Shown here piece by piece: positions 44,152 through 52,888 of a DNA stretch of 64,000 bases (position 1 is the stretch's first letter; each line of letters begins with the position of its first letter). The position numbers were made by a program, and so were the translations under genes. The stretch spans positions 434,001 through 498,000 of the forward strand of contig WNKP01000002.1 of the NCBI GenBank assembly GCA_009797885.1, in the 5' to 3' direction. A model generated the notes under the pieces. That model was not told where the DNA came from. It ran no database searches and saw only the letters and a program-made list of their open reading frames with translations. Source of the DNA: Flavobacteriaceae bacterium GF1 (GTDB taxonomy: Bacteria > Bacteroidota > Bacteroidia > Flavobacteriales > Flavobacteriaceae).

Positions 44152-44448
44152 ATGTCCAAATTTGGTGAACTTATTGACTTAGACATCCCTGTGCTGTTGG
44201 ATTTTTATGCGGATTGGAACGAACAGTCCACATCCATGCACCCGGTCTTACGTGATGTTGCTGCCGCCCTTGGTGATAAAGGCAAGGTCATCAAAATAGA
44301 TGTCGATAAAAACAAGGAGCTTTCCCAAGCCTTACGAATTAAAGGTTTACCAACCTTAATGATCTACAAAAAGGGGGAAATGGTATGGCGCCAAAGTGGC
44401 GAACAGGATGCCAATACACTCATTGGAATACTGAACGAATACACTTAG
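44152..44448 (+). CDS. Thioredoxin-fold protein lacking the active-site cysteines
   Basis: 98 residues. The fold follows thioredoxin: V-L-L-D-F-Y-A-D-W near residues 14-22, I-D-V-D-K-N-K-E-L near 50, the cis-Pro loop G-L-P-T-L-M near 65. The W-C-G-P-C site reads W-N-E-Q-S (22-26), and there is no Cys anywhere in the protein, so it cannot do thiol-disulfide exchange. It might be a binding or scaffold protein, or an inactive partner of an active thioredoxin (inference). It faces the DUF2723 gene convergently. Confidence 0.85.
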   Translation: MSKFGELIDLDIPVLLDFYADWNEQSTSMHPVLRDVAAALGDKGKVIKIDVDKNKELSQALRIKGLPTLMIYKKGEMVWRQSGEQDANTLIGILNEYT

Positions 44449-44475
44449 GACACTTTTACTTTTTCCTTTAGATTT

Positions 44476-47400
44476 TTATTGCCCTTCATCATCCACCAAA
44501 ACGGAATCCGTGGTATTGGGAATGGTATCCAATGGAACACTGTCCATTACATCCGGGTCAGGACCAAAGGTTTCTTCATAGTATTCTTCGCCGTCATCTA
44601 CAAAGTCATCAAATAGACCTATGTATTCTTTAAGGGTCAAGGATTCTTTTTCGGAGTATTCCATATCCGTATTGTCCGATAGAATGTAGACAATACGCTG
44701 ATACGCTTCCAAATTGGTCAAAATATCATCAATCTTTGCATATTGCTCATCCCTTGGTATTCCGGCGTAATACGCCAATCGTTCCTGATAGACCTTTTTT
44801 AGTTTTTCAAACAATTCCCTGGCCTTTTGCTGCTCACCAACTTTGTAATAACCATCAAGAAAAGGTTCCACAAAGGTGTAGAAGCCAAAACGCTCAAAGG
44901 GCATATGAGTCATGGCCAGATCAATAATGTCCTTGGCCTTGTCAATCTTTCCTTCCTCAATAAGTTGCTCACTCAATCGCGCCAGGTTACTTCTATAGGA
45001 CAGCCCCTGGGAACGTGTCTGGGGATCATGATAAATGTCCAGATCGGAAGAATTGCCCCATTCCCATTTTTCAACAATTTCGTACATCAGGTCGGTATCG
45101 ATTCGTCCCATATCAAAAGGACTCCTGTTTTCGGTTTTAATGGGTACCAGTTTATAGACAAGGCCGTCCAGCTGGAGGTAATCCTTCATCCATATATATT
45201 CCGCACTGTCAAAACTCCCCCCCGAAAAATAGATGGGGCGCTTCCAATCATTGTTGGCCAGAAGATCCAACATGAGGATACGTTGTTTTGTCAGCGCACT
45301 TTCGGGAAGGTCAATATCAATATAGTCCACTATCAAAGCACTGTCCTTTTCCCTGACAAGTCCACTTTCCAATACATTTTTTTTATTGACCGGAACCCTG
45401 ACCTTATTGGTGGGGTAATACACAATATCCAGTGTGCTTGCCGGATAGTCACTTACTTCCCTTCCCTGTTTCTCAAACAAATGTTTGAATTTGGTCTGAG
45501 GTTTGTCACTCCCCACCCAGTTCATGAAATCCTTAATGTTCCATCTGCTTTCCGTGATGGGTTGAAAATAAATGGCATCACGGGTTCCATAACTGTATTT
45601 GTCATGGGTGAGTTGGGAGGGGATGGGATCACTCTCATAGGCCCTTCGCTTCATTTGGTCAATATACCAGTCCGTCGCAAAAAGACTGGTGTTCACAACA
45701 CGAACATCTGTGCGGTGTCCTTCAATTTCCTGTGCATACCAAAGTGGAAAAGTATCATTATCCCCAATGGTGAACAAAATGGCCCCTGCATCTTCCTGAC
45801 AGGAATCCAAATAGGCTTTTGCCGTGGAACGGGCGGTATACCGACCGGAACGGTCATGGTCGTCCCAATTCTGGAAGGCCATCAATAGGGGTACGGCCAA
45901 TAGGCAAAGTATGGTGGCTATAGGGGCCGCCAGTTTTGGTTTGAGTAGTTTTTTGATTTCCTCAAACAATCCATAAACCCCCAATCCTATCCAAATACAG
46001 AAGATGAAGAACGAACCCACCAGGGAGTAGTCCCGTTCCCGGGGTTGAAAAATATAGGGATTGGTGTAAAACTGAATGGCGAAGCCCGTGAACATAAAGA
46101 ACACAAAAAGCACCCAGAACTGTTTTGGGTTACGGGAGATTTGAAATACGATTCCAATGATACCCAACAGCAGCGGCAAAAAGAAATAGGTATTTCTTGC
46201 CTTATTGTCCAGCACATCACTGGGAAGGTTTTCCTGACTACCCAATCGCAGGCCATCCAAAAATTTAATGCCACTCAGCCAATGCCCATTTTCATCGTAC
46301 CGTCCCTGTACATCATTTTGCCTACCTACAAAATTCCACATGAAATAGCGCATATACATATAACTCCACTGAAATTCAAGAAGGTAATTTAGGTTTTGTC
46401 CCAAGCTCGGGGGCAGCACATCGATATAGTCCGAAAAACTTCTAAGGAACTGCATGTACTGTTCCGTATCGATTTCGCCCTGGGCGTCCAGTTGTTTGAA
46501 CTGGTTTACGGCGTCCCTAAGTTCGTTCTGGGAAATGTATTCGGGCTTTATCCTAAAATTCAGCCGCCCAAAATAGCGCATATAGTTTTCCGCATGCTGC
46601 TCACTCCAAAGTCGTGGCAGAAGGCCTACATGTTTTTTGTTGGGACTTTGTAAAGCATCCTTATAGTTGTTTACAATGACATATTTACCCAAGGCTTCGT
46701 CCTTTTCATATTTGGGTTTATCGTCCATATCATCCCCGGGGGGTGCAAAGGAATTGGAAAAATAGGCACCGTAAAATGGGCTTTCCACTCCGGGGTACTG
46801 TTCCCTATTGTAGTAGGCCAATAGTGATCGTGCATCCTCCGGATTATTCTCATTGACCACGGTTTTTGCATTGGCACGTATGGGCAATAACAGCCAGGAA
46901 GAGAAACCAAGGATAAGGAACATGAGACAGAGCGTGATAAGGTTTCCTATCTCAAAACCATTTTTTCGGGTGTAGCGCAAGGCAAAATAGAACACGGCCA
47001 AAAACACCATGCCCATAATCAAGGTCCCTGAATTAAAGGGAAGTCCCACTTCATTGATGAAAAACACTTCGCTCCAACCAAATAGTTTCAGTACATAGGT
47101 CAGAGAGAACTTATAGACCAACATTAAAATACCCACGACCAGGATATTGGCAATCAAAAAGTTTTTGACGGTAGTCTTTTTATACGTTTTGAAATAATAG
47201 AGCAATCCTATTGAGGGGATGGCCAAAAAGCCCATAAATTGAATACCAAAGACCAGACCTACCACAAAACAAATGAGCAAAAGCCATTTGTTCCCTCGTT
47301 CGTTTTCCAGGTTGTCCACCCATTTTAAGCCTAACCATAACAGTAGGGCCATAATAAAACTGGCCATGGCGTACACCTCAGTTTCCACGGCGTTGAACCA

Positions 47401-47817
47401 AAAGCTGTCGGAATAGGTAAATGCAAGGGCCCCAACCAAACCGCTTCCAAAAATGGCGATGGCCTTACTGTTGGAAACCTTGGATTTTTTGACAATCAGC
47501 TTTCTGGTGAGATTGGTGATGATCCAAAAGGTAAAAAGCACGGCAAACGCACTGGAGACCACGGATACCATATTGACCATTAGGGCAACTTTCGAAGCCT
47601 CCCCAAAGGCGAACAGGGCAAAAACCGCCCCTATCATTTGAAGTAAGGGGGCCCCTGGTGGGTGGCCTACCTGTAATTTGGCGGAGGTGGTGATGTACTC
47701 CCCGGCATCCCAAAAACTTCCAGTAGGTTCAACGGTAAGAAAATAGGTAATTATGGCAATGGTAAAGGAAGCCCATCCCAAGATGGTGTTCCATTTTTGA
47801 TAGTCTTTTGCAAACAT
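44476..47817 (-). CDS. DUF2723 membrane protein, putative glycosyltransferase
   Basis: 1113 residues. About a dozen membrane helices lie in the first 650 residues, beginning with the DUF2723 hallmark (Y-F-L-T-V-E-P-T-G-S-F-W-D-A-G-E-Y; then V-G-H-P-P-G-A-P-L). This resembles protein O-mannosyltransferase-type GT-C enzymes, where the Asp-Glu pair is the likely acceptor or lipid-sugar site. The C-terminal 400 residues are soluble, with a stretch like L-F-T-I-G-D-N-D-T-F-P-L-W-Y-A-Q. Function unproven; a role in protein glycosylation is plausible in Bacteroidota. It is transcribed from a -7 box upstream and ends next to the thioredoxin-like gene. Confidence 0.82.
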   Translation of the reverse strand: MFAKDYQKWNTILGWASFTIAIITYFLTVEPTGSFWDAGEYITTSAKLQVGHPPGAPLLQMIGAVFALFAFGEASKVALMVNMVSVVSSAFAVLFTFWIITNLTRKLIVKKSKVSNSKAIAIFGSGLVGALAFTYSDSFWFNAVETEVYAMASFIMALLLWLGLKWVDNLENERGNKWLLLICFVVGLVFGIQFMGFLAIPSIGLLYYFKTYKKTTVKNFLIANILVVGILMLVYKFSLTYVLKLFGWSEVFFINEVGLPFNSGTLIMGMVFLAVFYFALRYTRKNGFEIGNLITLCLMFLILGFSSWLLLPIRANAKTVVNENNPEDARSLLAYYNREQYPGVESPFYGAYFSNSFAPPGDDMDDKPKYEKDEALGKYVIVNNYKDALQSPNKKHVGLLPRLWSEQHAENYMRYFGRLNFRIKPEYISQNELRDAVNQFKQLDAQGEIDTEQYMQFLRSFSDYIDVLPPSLGQNLNYLLEFQWSYMYMRYFMWNFVGRQNDVQGRYDENGHWLSGIKFLDGLRLGSQENLPSDVLDNKARNTYFFLPLLLGIIGIVFQISRNPKQFWVLFVFFMFTGFAIQFYTNPYIFQPRERDYSLVGSFFIFCIWIGLGVYGLFEEIKKLLKPKLAAPIATILCLLAVPLLMAFQNWDDHDRSGRYTARSTAKAYLDSCQEDAGAILFTIGDNDTFPLWYAQEIEGHRTDVRVVNTSLFATDWYIDQMKRRAYESDPIPSQLTHDKYSYGTRDAIYFQPITESRWNIKDFMNWVGSDKPQTKFKHLFEKQGREVSDYPASTLDIVYYPTNKVRVPVNKKNVLESGLVREKDSALIVDYIDIDLPESALTKQRILMLDLLANNDWKRPIYFSGGSFDSAEYIWMKDYLQLDGLVYKLVPIKTENRSPFDMGRIDTDLMYEIVEKWEWGNSSDLDIYHDPQTRSQGLSYRSNLARLSEQLIEEGKIDKAKDIIDLAMTHMPFERFGFYTFVEPFLDGYYKVGEQQKARELFEKLKKVYQERLAYYAGIPRDEQYAKIDDILTNLEAYQRIVYILSDNTDMEYSEKESLTLKEYIGLFDDFVDDGEEYYEETFGPDPDVMDSVPLDTIPNTTDSVLVDDEGQ

Positions 47818-47851
47818 GCGGTACTTGGTTGTCCAATCGGGGCGAATTTAC

Positions 47852-47859
47852 CAAAATTA
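47852..47859 (-). promoter_or_regulatory. -7 box upstream of the DUF2723 gene
   Basis: TAATTTTG on the minus strand fits TAnnTTTG, 34 bases before the start. No -33 element at the preferred spacing. Confidence 0.35.
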
Positions 47860-47924
47860 CCATAGACAATTCACCACTTTAGTAAAAGGTTTAACACAAA
47901 GGTTTTGGAATGTGGTCAAAATAA

Positions 47925-47955
47925 TTTGGTGAGCTAAAAGTTTGTCTTAAATTTG
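47925..47955 (+). promoter_or_regulatory. Promoter of tRNA-Gln
   Basis: TTTG at 47925-47928, a 19-base spacer, and TAAATTTG at 47948-47955 match the Bacteroidota consensus exactly. The tRNA begins 33 bases after the -7 box. Confidence 0.8.
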
Positions 47956-47988
47956 CACGCTCAAAAGTGAAAGCTTTTGATGGTATTT

Positions 47989-48060
47989 TGGCCTATGGTG
48001 TAATTGGCAACACTACTGGTTTTGGTCCAGTCATTCTAGGTTCGAGTCCTAGTAGGCCAA
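47989..48060 (+). tRNA. tRNA-Gln (anticodon TTG)
   Basis: 72 bases fold into a full cloverleaf. The acceptor stem pairs TGGCCTA (47989-47995) with TAGGCCA (48053-48059), discriminator A at 48060. The anticodon stem is ACTGG/CCAGT with loop TTTTGGT, giving anticodon TTG for CAA/CAG. The T arm has GGTTCGAGTCC. No CCA is encoded. A promoter and an intrinsic terminator flank it. Confidence 0.97.
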
Positions 48061-48071
48061 CGGAGTTGGAG

Positions 48072-48101
48072 AAACCTATTGCGATAGCAGTAGGTTTTTT
48101 T
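48072..48101 (+). terminator. Terminator of tRNA-Gln
   Basis: AAACCTATTGC pairs with GCAGTAGGTTT (one T-G wobble) around a GATA loop and runs into seven T. Confidence 0.8.
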
Positions 48102-48155
48102 ATGCCATAAAAACTGGGCAGGAAGTTTAGCCGAAAGAGGCCGAGGTAGGGCCCG

Positions 48156-48165
48156 GTAGGCCAAC
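48156..48165 (+). other. Copy of the tRNA-Gln 3' end
   Basis: Ten bases (GTAGGCCAAC) equal the 3' end of the tRNA-Gln and its next base (48052-48061). No cloverleaf can be built from the bases before it. It is followed closely by its own terminator, which suggests the tail of a lost second tRNA-Gln or an old integration junction. Confidence 0.4.
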
Positions 48166-48170
48166 TTTAA

Positions 48171-48205
48171 AAACCCTTGATCTTATAAATAATCAAGGGT
48201 TTTTT
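48171..48205. terminator. Intrinsic terminator before lacI
   Basis: AAACCCTTGAT and ATCAAGGGTTT form an eleven-pair stem with a ten-base loop, A-run before and T-run after. It follows the tRNA-like fragment and precedes the lacI-type gene by 67 bases. Confidence 0.75.
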
Positions 48206-48272
48206 AATTTAAGGTTTATTTCAATAAATTCACACAAGAACAATTGTGTTTTTGAAATACGAGCGAGGCGAC

Positions 48273-49295
48273 ATGAAAAAAAAGGCTTCATTAAAGGACA
48301 TTGCAAAGGAGTTGGGTGTTTCCGTAGCAACGGTATCCTATGTGCTTACCGAAAAGAAGGATAGTCGGGTAAGTCCTGCTATGGCCAAAAAGGTGAAGGA
48401 GGTAGCCAAGCGGTTAAATTACCAACCCAATACCGTCGCCCAAAGTTTAAAAACAGGCTCAACAAATACCATAGGACTTATATTGGCGGATATCTCAAAT
48501 CCATTTTTTGCGAACATCGCCAGGGTCATAGAAGACGAAGCCGCTAAGTCCAACTATACGGTAATTTTTGGAAGTTCTGATGAAAAAGCTTCAAAATCAA
48601 AACAACTCATAGATTTTTTGTCAAGCCGTCAGGTGGATGGATTTATCATTGCACCATCCGAAGGAGGGGAAGAACATTTAAGGCTATTACAAAAACAAGG
48701 AATGCCCGTAGTTTTAATTGATAGGTTTTTCCCTGAAGTATTCAGTGATCAGGTTATGATAGATAATTTTAAGGCGTCTTTTGATTTGGTTGAAGAGTTG
48801 GTGAAATCAGGTCATAAAAATATAGGAATGCTTGCCTATGGAAACAGTTTGCATCATATGCAGGAGCGCGTTAGGGGGTATCAATCCGTTTTAAAAAAAT
48901 ATGATTTGAAAAGTACTCCGGATAAACTAGGTCATATTCCTTATGAAAACATTTTATTTGAAGTTGAGTCGGCCATTGATAAAATGTTAGCCTCCAAAGA
49001 ACCGATCGATTCCATTTTTTTTGCCACTAACACTTTGGCTATCAGAGGTTTGAAATATTTTCACAAACTGAATATAAAAGTTCCGGACGATGTGGCGGTG
49101 GTTAGTTTTGATCAAGGTGAAGCATTTGATTTTTATTATTGTCCGTTGACCCATGTGCGACAACCCTTGGAAAAAATGGCAAAAAATGCGGTCCATTGCC
49201 TTATAGATCGCATTGAAAACCCTTCACTACCAAACAAGACCATATGCTTGGAAGCTGAGGTTGTGGTCCAGGAATCCTCAGCAAAAACGCACTGA
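48273..49295 (+). CDS. LacI-family transcriptional regulator of the sugar locus
   Basis: 340 residues from the ATG at 48273, chosen because the helix-turn-helix (S-L-K-D-I-A-K-E-L-G-V-S-V-A-T-V-S-Y-V-L) must start within the first ten residues; an upstream GTG is less likely. The hinge helix region is Y-Q-P-N-T-V-A-Q-S-L. The periplasmic-binding-protein-type effector domain begins with T-I-G-L-I-L-A-D-I-S-N-P-F-F. It lies directly before fucI in the same direction. Likely ligand: a sugar or sugar phosphate of the pathway; likely operators are the two TTAAACG palindromes in this locus (inference). Confidence 0.92.
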   Translation: MKKKASLKDIAKELGVSVATVSYVLTEKKDSRVSPAMAKKVKEVAKRLNYQPNTVAQSLKTGSTNTIGLILADISNPFFANIARVIEDEAAKSNYTVIFGSSDEKASKSKQLIDFLSSRQVDGFIIAPSEGGEEHLRLLQKQGMPVVLIDRFFPEVFSDQVMIDNFKASFDLVEELVKSGHKNIGMLAYGNSLHHMQERVRGYQSVLKKYDLKSTPDKLGHIPYENILFEVESAIDKMLASKEPIDSIFFATNTLAIRGLKYFHKLNIKVPDDVAVVSFDQGEAFDFYYCPLTHVRQPLEKMAKNAVHCLIDRIENPSLPNKTICLEAEVVVQESSAKTH

Positions 49296-49342
49296 TCGTA
49301 GCATTGAGTTAACAGTATCATAACTGCCTTTGATTTTTCTGT

Positions 49343-49365
49343 TTAAACGATTAAGCATATCTTTG
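49343..49365 (+). promoter_or_regulatory. LacI-type operator and -7 box before fucI
   Basis: TTAAACGATTAA (49343-49354) is a palindrome around a central CG with one mismatch; TATCTTTG (49358-49365) is a perfect -7 box three bases later. A repressor bound there would block the fucI operon promoter. Nearly the same palindrome occurs before the GH151-like gene. The 77 bases between it and fucI hold no further element that I can name. Confidence 0.65.
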
Positions 49366-49442
49366 AAAAAATCGGGTACTTTAAAACAGGTGCTTTAGAA
49401 AATGACTATTGTAAAACCATATAACCGTTAACCAAACAGGAT

Positions 49443-51200
49443 ATGAATCCAAAAATTGGAATTAGGCCAATTATAGATGGTCGCCTCGGTGGCGTCCGTG
49501 AATCTTTGGAAGAAACGACGATGCAGATGGCTCGTAATGTTGCCAAGTTTTATGCCGAGAATTTAAAATACCCAGATGGGACCCCAGTTGAATGTGTCCT
49601 TTCGGATTCTTGTATTGGCGGTGTGAAAGAGGCGTTGGACTGTGCCAGAAAGTTTAAGATGGAAAATGTTGGTGTTTCCTTATCAGTTACACCGTGCTGG
49701 TGCTATGGGACGGAAACCATGGACATGGATGCCACCATACCCAAGGCTATTTGGGGTTTTAATGGTACGGAACGTCCCGGTGCCGTATATCTGGCGGCCA
49801 CTTTGGCCGGACATAACCAAAAAGGACTTCCCTGCTTTGGAATTTACGGTCGTGATGTGCAAGATCTTGGGGACCAGGAAATTCCCAAGGATGTACAAAA
49901 GAAACTATTGTCATTTGCGCGTGCTGGTCTAGCCGTTGCTTTAATGAGAGGACGATCCTATTTGGCTATTGGCTCTGTTTCCATGGGCATTGCTGGTTCC
50001 GAGATTCAATCAGATTTCTTCCAATCCTATCTAGGAATGCGAAATGAGTTTGTTGACTCAACTGAAGTTCTTCGTCGAATGGATTTTAATATCTATGACC
50101 AGGAGGAATATCAAAAAGCTTTAAAATGGACCAAAAAACACTGCAAGGAGGGTGAGGATTTCAACGAAATCGATAAACAAAGATCCAGGGAGCAAAAGGA
50201 CAACGACTGGGAGGTTGTGGTTAAAATGGCCCTTATTATTCGCGATTTAATGGAAGGCAATCCCAAATTGGCGGAAATGGGTCATGGTGAAGAGGCCTTG
50301 GGACACGACGCCTTGGTAAGCGGCTTTCAGGGCCAAAGACAATGGACGGATTTTCTGCCCAACGGTGATTTCGCCGAGGCTATTCTTAATTCTTCCTTTG
50401 ATTGGAACGGTCTTCGGAAACCATTTTTGGTAGCCACTGAAAATGATTCCCTAAACGGCATTTCTATGTTGTTCAATCATTTGTTGACCAATACCGCACA
50501 GATTTTTGCAGATGTCAGAACGTATTGGAGCCCAGAATCCGTTGAACGGGTTACGGGATGGAAACCGGAGGGGCATGCTTCAAATGGCTTTATTCATTTG
50601 ATCAATTCCGGATCGGCCACTTTGGACGGTTCGGGACAACAACAAAAAGATGGCAAGCCGGTAATGAAGCCTTTTTGGGAGATTACGGAAGATGAAAAGG
50701 AAGCTTGCCTGGAAGCGACCACATGGTATCCTGCCGATTTGGGATACTTCCGGGGTGGGGGCTATTCTTCCAATTTTCTAACAAAGGGCGCTATGCCCTT
50801 GACCATGTGCCGTATCAACCTGATCAAAGGTTTGGGACCTGCACTTCAAATTGCCGAAGGTTGGAGTGTCGATCTTCCTGAGGATGTTCACAACGCTTTG
50901 GACGTCAGAACAAACAGGACATGGCCCACTACATGGTTTGTTCCCAATTTAACTGGCTCGGGTGCATTTGTGGATGTATATGCTGTGATGAATAATTGGG
51001 GGGCAAATCATGGGGCCATTAGTTACGGACATATTGGTGATGAACTGATTACTTTGGCCGCTATGCTTAGGATACCCGTTTGTATGCATAATGTGGGTGA
51101 GAACAGAATTTTTAGACCATCTGCTTGGAATTCCTTTGGTATGGACAAAGAAGGGCAAGACTACCGTGCATGTAGTGCCTATGGCCCGCTTTATTCCTAA
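49443..51200 (+). CDS. fucI: L-fucose isomerase
   Basis: 585 residues, close to E. coli FucI (591) by length and by many conserved runs: [12 protein letters not shown] near the start, [44 protein letters not shown], and W-G-A-N-H-G near the end. It uses Mn2+ and turns L-fucose into L-fuculose; FucI enzymes also turn D-arabinose into D-ribulose. The stop overlaps the next start (TAATG), so the kinase is translationally coupled. Confidence 0.96.
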   Translation: MNPKIGIRPIIDGRLGGVRESLEETTMQMARNVAKFYAENLKYPDGTPVECVLSDSCIGGVKEALDCARKFKMENVGVSLSVTPCWCYGTETMDMDATIPKAIWGFNGTERPGAVYLAATLAGHNQKGLPCFGIYGRDVQDLGDQEIPKDVQKKLLSFARAGLAVALMRGRSYLAIGSVSMGIAGSEIQSDFFQSYLGMRNEFVDSTEVLRRMDFNIYDQEEYQKALKWTKKHCKEGEDFNEIDKQRSREQKDNDWEVVVKMALIIRDLMEGNPKLAEMGHGEEALGHDALVSGFQGQRQWTDFLPNGDFAEAILNSSFDWNGLRKPFLVATENDSLNGISMLFNHLLTNTAQIFADVRTYWSPESVERVTGWKPEGHASNGFIHLINSGSATLDGSGQQQKDGKPVMKPFWEITEDEKEACLEATTWYPADLGYFRGGGYSSNFLTKGAMPLTMCRINLIKGLGPALQIAEGWSVDLPEDVHNALDVRTNRTWPTTWFVPNLTGSGAFVDVYAVMNNWGANHGAISYGHIGDELITLAAMLRIPVCMHNVGENRIFRPSAWNSFGMDKEGQDYRACSAYGPLYS

Positions 51201-52882
51201 TGCGTCTTTTGTCTATGAATGATTCCAGCCCTTTAGTGATTGGTGTAGATTATGGCACTGCCTCTGTTAGGTCCCTTATTGTGGATGCCTATTCTGGGGA
51301 GGAAATGGCTACTTCCGTGTTTGAATACCCAAGATGGAAAGCTCGAAAATACGTTGATGATAACAAAAATCAATATCGTCAACATCCCCTTGATTACATT
51401 GAAGGTTTACAACACACCTTAACTGAAAGTTTAGCTAAGCTTACCCCCAAACAGCGAAAGCAAATCAAGGCTATTTCAGTGGATACCACTGGTTCAACAC
51501 CCGTAGCGGTCGATAGCAAAGGAGTACCCCTTGCCCTGTATCCGAAGTTTAAGGATAATCCCAATGCCATGTTTTTTCTTTGGAAAGATCATACGGCCAT
51601 CAAAGAGGCAGGGGAAATCAACGAGCTGTCCGTACAAGGAGGGATAAATTATTTGGACTATTGTGGGGGAATTTATTCGTCTGAATGGTATTGGGCGAAA
51701 TTGCTGCACGTACTTCGTATGGACGAGGAAGTGAGGAACGCTTGCCATGCTTGGGTAGAGCATTGTGACTGGATTCCGTTCTTGCTTACAGGCGGCCGTG
51801 GTGTAGCAGATATTAAAAGGAGCGTTTGTGCTGCAGGCCATAAGGCACTATGGTCTCCCAAATGGGCCGGTTTTCCTCCGGATACTTTTTTCAAAGAATT
51901 GGATCCCCTCTTAATGCGTATTGTGAAAAATATGCCCTCCAGCGTCTTTACTTCTGATAGGGCTGCCGGAACATTATGCGCGGAATGGGCCAAGAAACTT
52001 GGTCTTGACACCAATGTGGTGATAGGAATTGGTGCACTTGACGCCCATATGGGTGCTGTAGGAGGAGAAATAGCCCCTAATTACCTCAGCAAAGTAATGG
52101 GTACCTCTACCTGTGATATGATGGTAATTTCGAAGGAAAATATTGGAGATACCCTGATTCCTGGAATTTGTGGTCAAGTTGATGGGTCCATAATCCCAGG
52201 ATTTATCGGATTGGAGGCTGGTCAGTCGGCCTTTGGTGATGTTTTTGCCTGGTTCAAAGAGCTGTTGCTCTGGCCAATTATTGATTTTAAGTCAAAGCAC
52301 ACGGACCTATCCAAAAAAACCGTAAACGACATCACCCAAATCCAAGAGGATATTTTGGTCCAGTTGAGTGAAAAAGCCGCTGCGATCGTGCCTACGGTTA
52401 CTTCCGAGTTTGCCGTGGAATGGCTCAATGGAAGAAGGACACCCGATGCCAATCCTCTTTTGACCGGCGCTTTAAAACATCTGACACTGGGATCTGGCCC
52501 CCCCGAAATTTACAGGGCCTTGGTGGAGGCCACTTGTTTTGGGGCAAAAAGTATTGTTCAGCGTTTTATTGAAAATGGTATCCTGGTTGAAGGGGTAAAT
52601 GGAGTTGGCGGGGTAGCAAAAAAATCCCCTTTTGTAATGCAGATGATGGCCGATATTCTCGAAATGCCCATTAGAATACATAGATCCGAACAAACCTGCG
52701 CACTGGGTGCCGCTATGTTTGCGGCTACAGTTGCAGGAATATATAAAAATGTACAAGAAGCAATCGATAAGATGGGTGTGGGCTTTGAAAAAGAGTATAT
52801 CCCTTCCTTAAGGTATCGTGATATTTACAGAACACGGTATCAAAACTATCTTGATTGGAGTGCTCAAATTGAAAAAAGTTAA
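51200..52882 (+). CDS. Ribulokinase-type (AraB-like) FGGY kinase
   Basis: 560 residues. FGGY kinase with the AraB pattern: G-V-D-Y-G-T-A-S-V-R-S-L at the start, D-T-T-G-S-T-P-V, F-F-L-W-K-D-H-T-A, Y-C-G-G-I-Y-S-S-E-W-Y-W-A-K, and G-F-I-G-L-E-A-G-Q-S-A-F-G-D. These are ribulokinase, not fuculokinase, signatures. Known ribulokinases phosphorylate L- and D-ribulose and some related ketoses. It is coupled to fucI, so the expected substrates are L-fuculose or D-ribulose. A second ATG at 51215 is possible. Confidence 0.9.
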   Translation: MRLLSMNDSSPLVIGVDYGTASVRSLIVDAYSGEEMATSVFEYPRWKARKYVDDNKNQYRQHPLDYIEGLQHTLTESLAKLTPKQRKQIKAISVDTTGSTPVAVDSKGVPLALYPKFKDNPNAMFFLWKDHTAIKEAGEINELSVQGGINYLDYCGGIYSSEWYWAKLLHVLRMDEEVRNACHAWVEHCDWIPFLLTGGRGVADIKRSVCAAGHKALWSPKWAGFPPDTFFKELDPLLMRIVKNMPSSVFTSDRAAGTLCAEWAKKLGLDTNVVIGIGALDAHMGAVGGEIAPNYLSKVMGTSTCDMMVISKENIGDTLIPGICGQVDGSIIPGFIGLEAGQSAFGDVFAWFKELLLWPIIDFKSKHTDLSKKTVNDITQIQEDILVQLSEKAAAIVPTVTSEFAVEWLNGRRTPDANPLLTGALKHLTLGSGPPEIYRALVEATCFGAKSIVQRFIENGILVEGVNGVGGVAKKSPFVMQMMADILEMPIRIHRSEQTCALGAAMFAATVAGIYKNVQEAIDKMGVGFEKEYIPSLRYRDIYRTRYQNYLDWSAQIEKS

Positions 52883-52888
52883 CCTTAT

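Noticed and set aside
48206-48272. Autoregulatory operator before the lacI-type gene
   Set aside because: Only weak inverted repeats (CACAA and TTGTG) occur; none resembles the TTAAACG palindrome.
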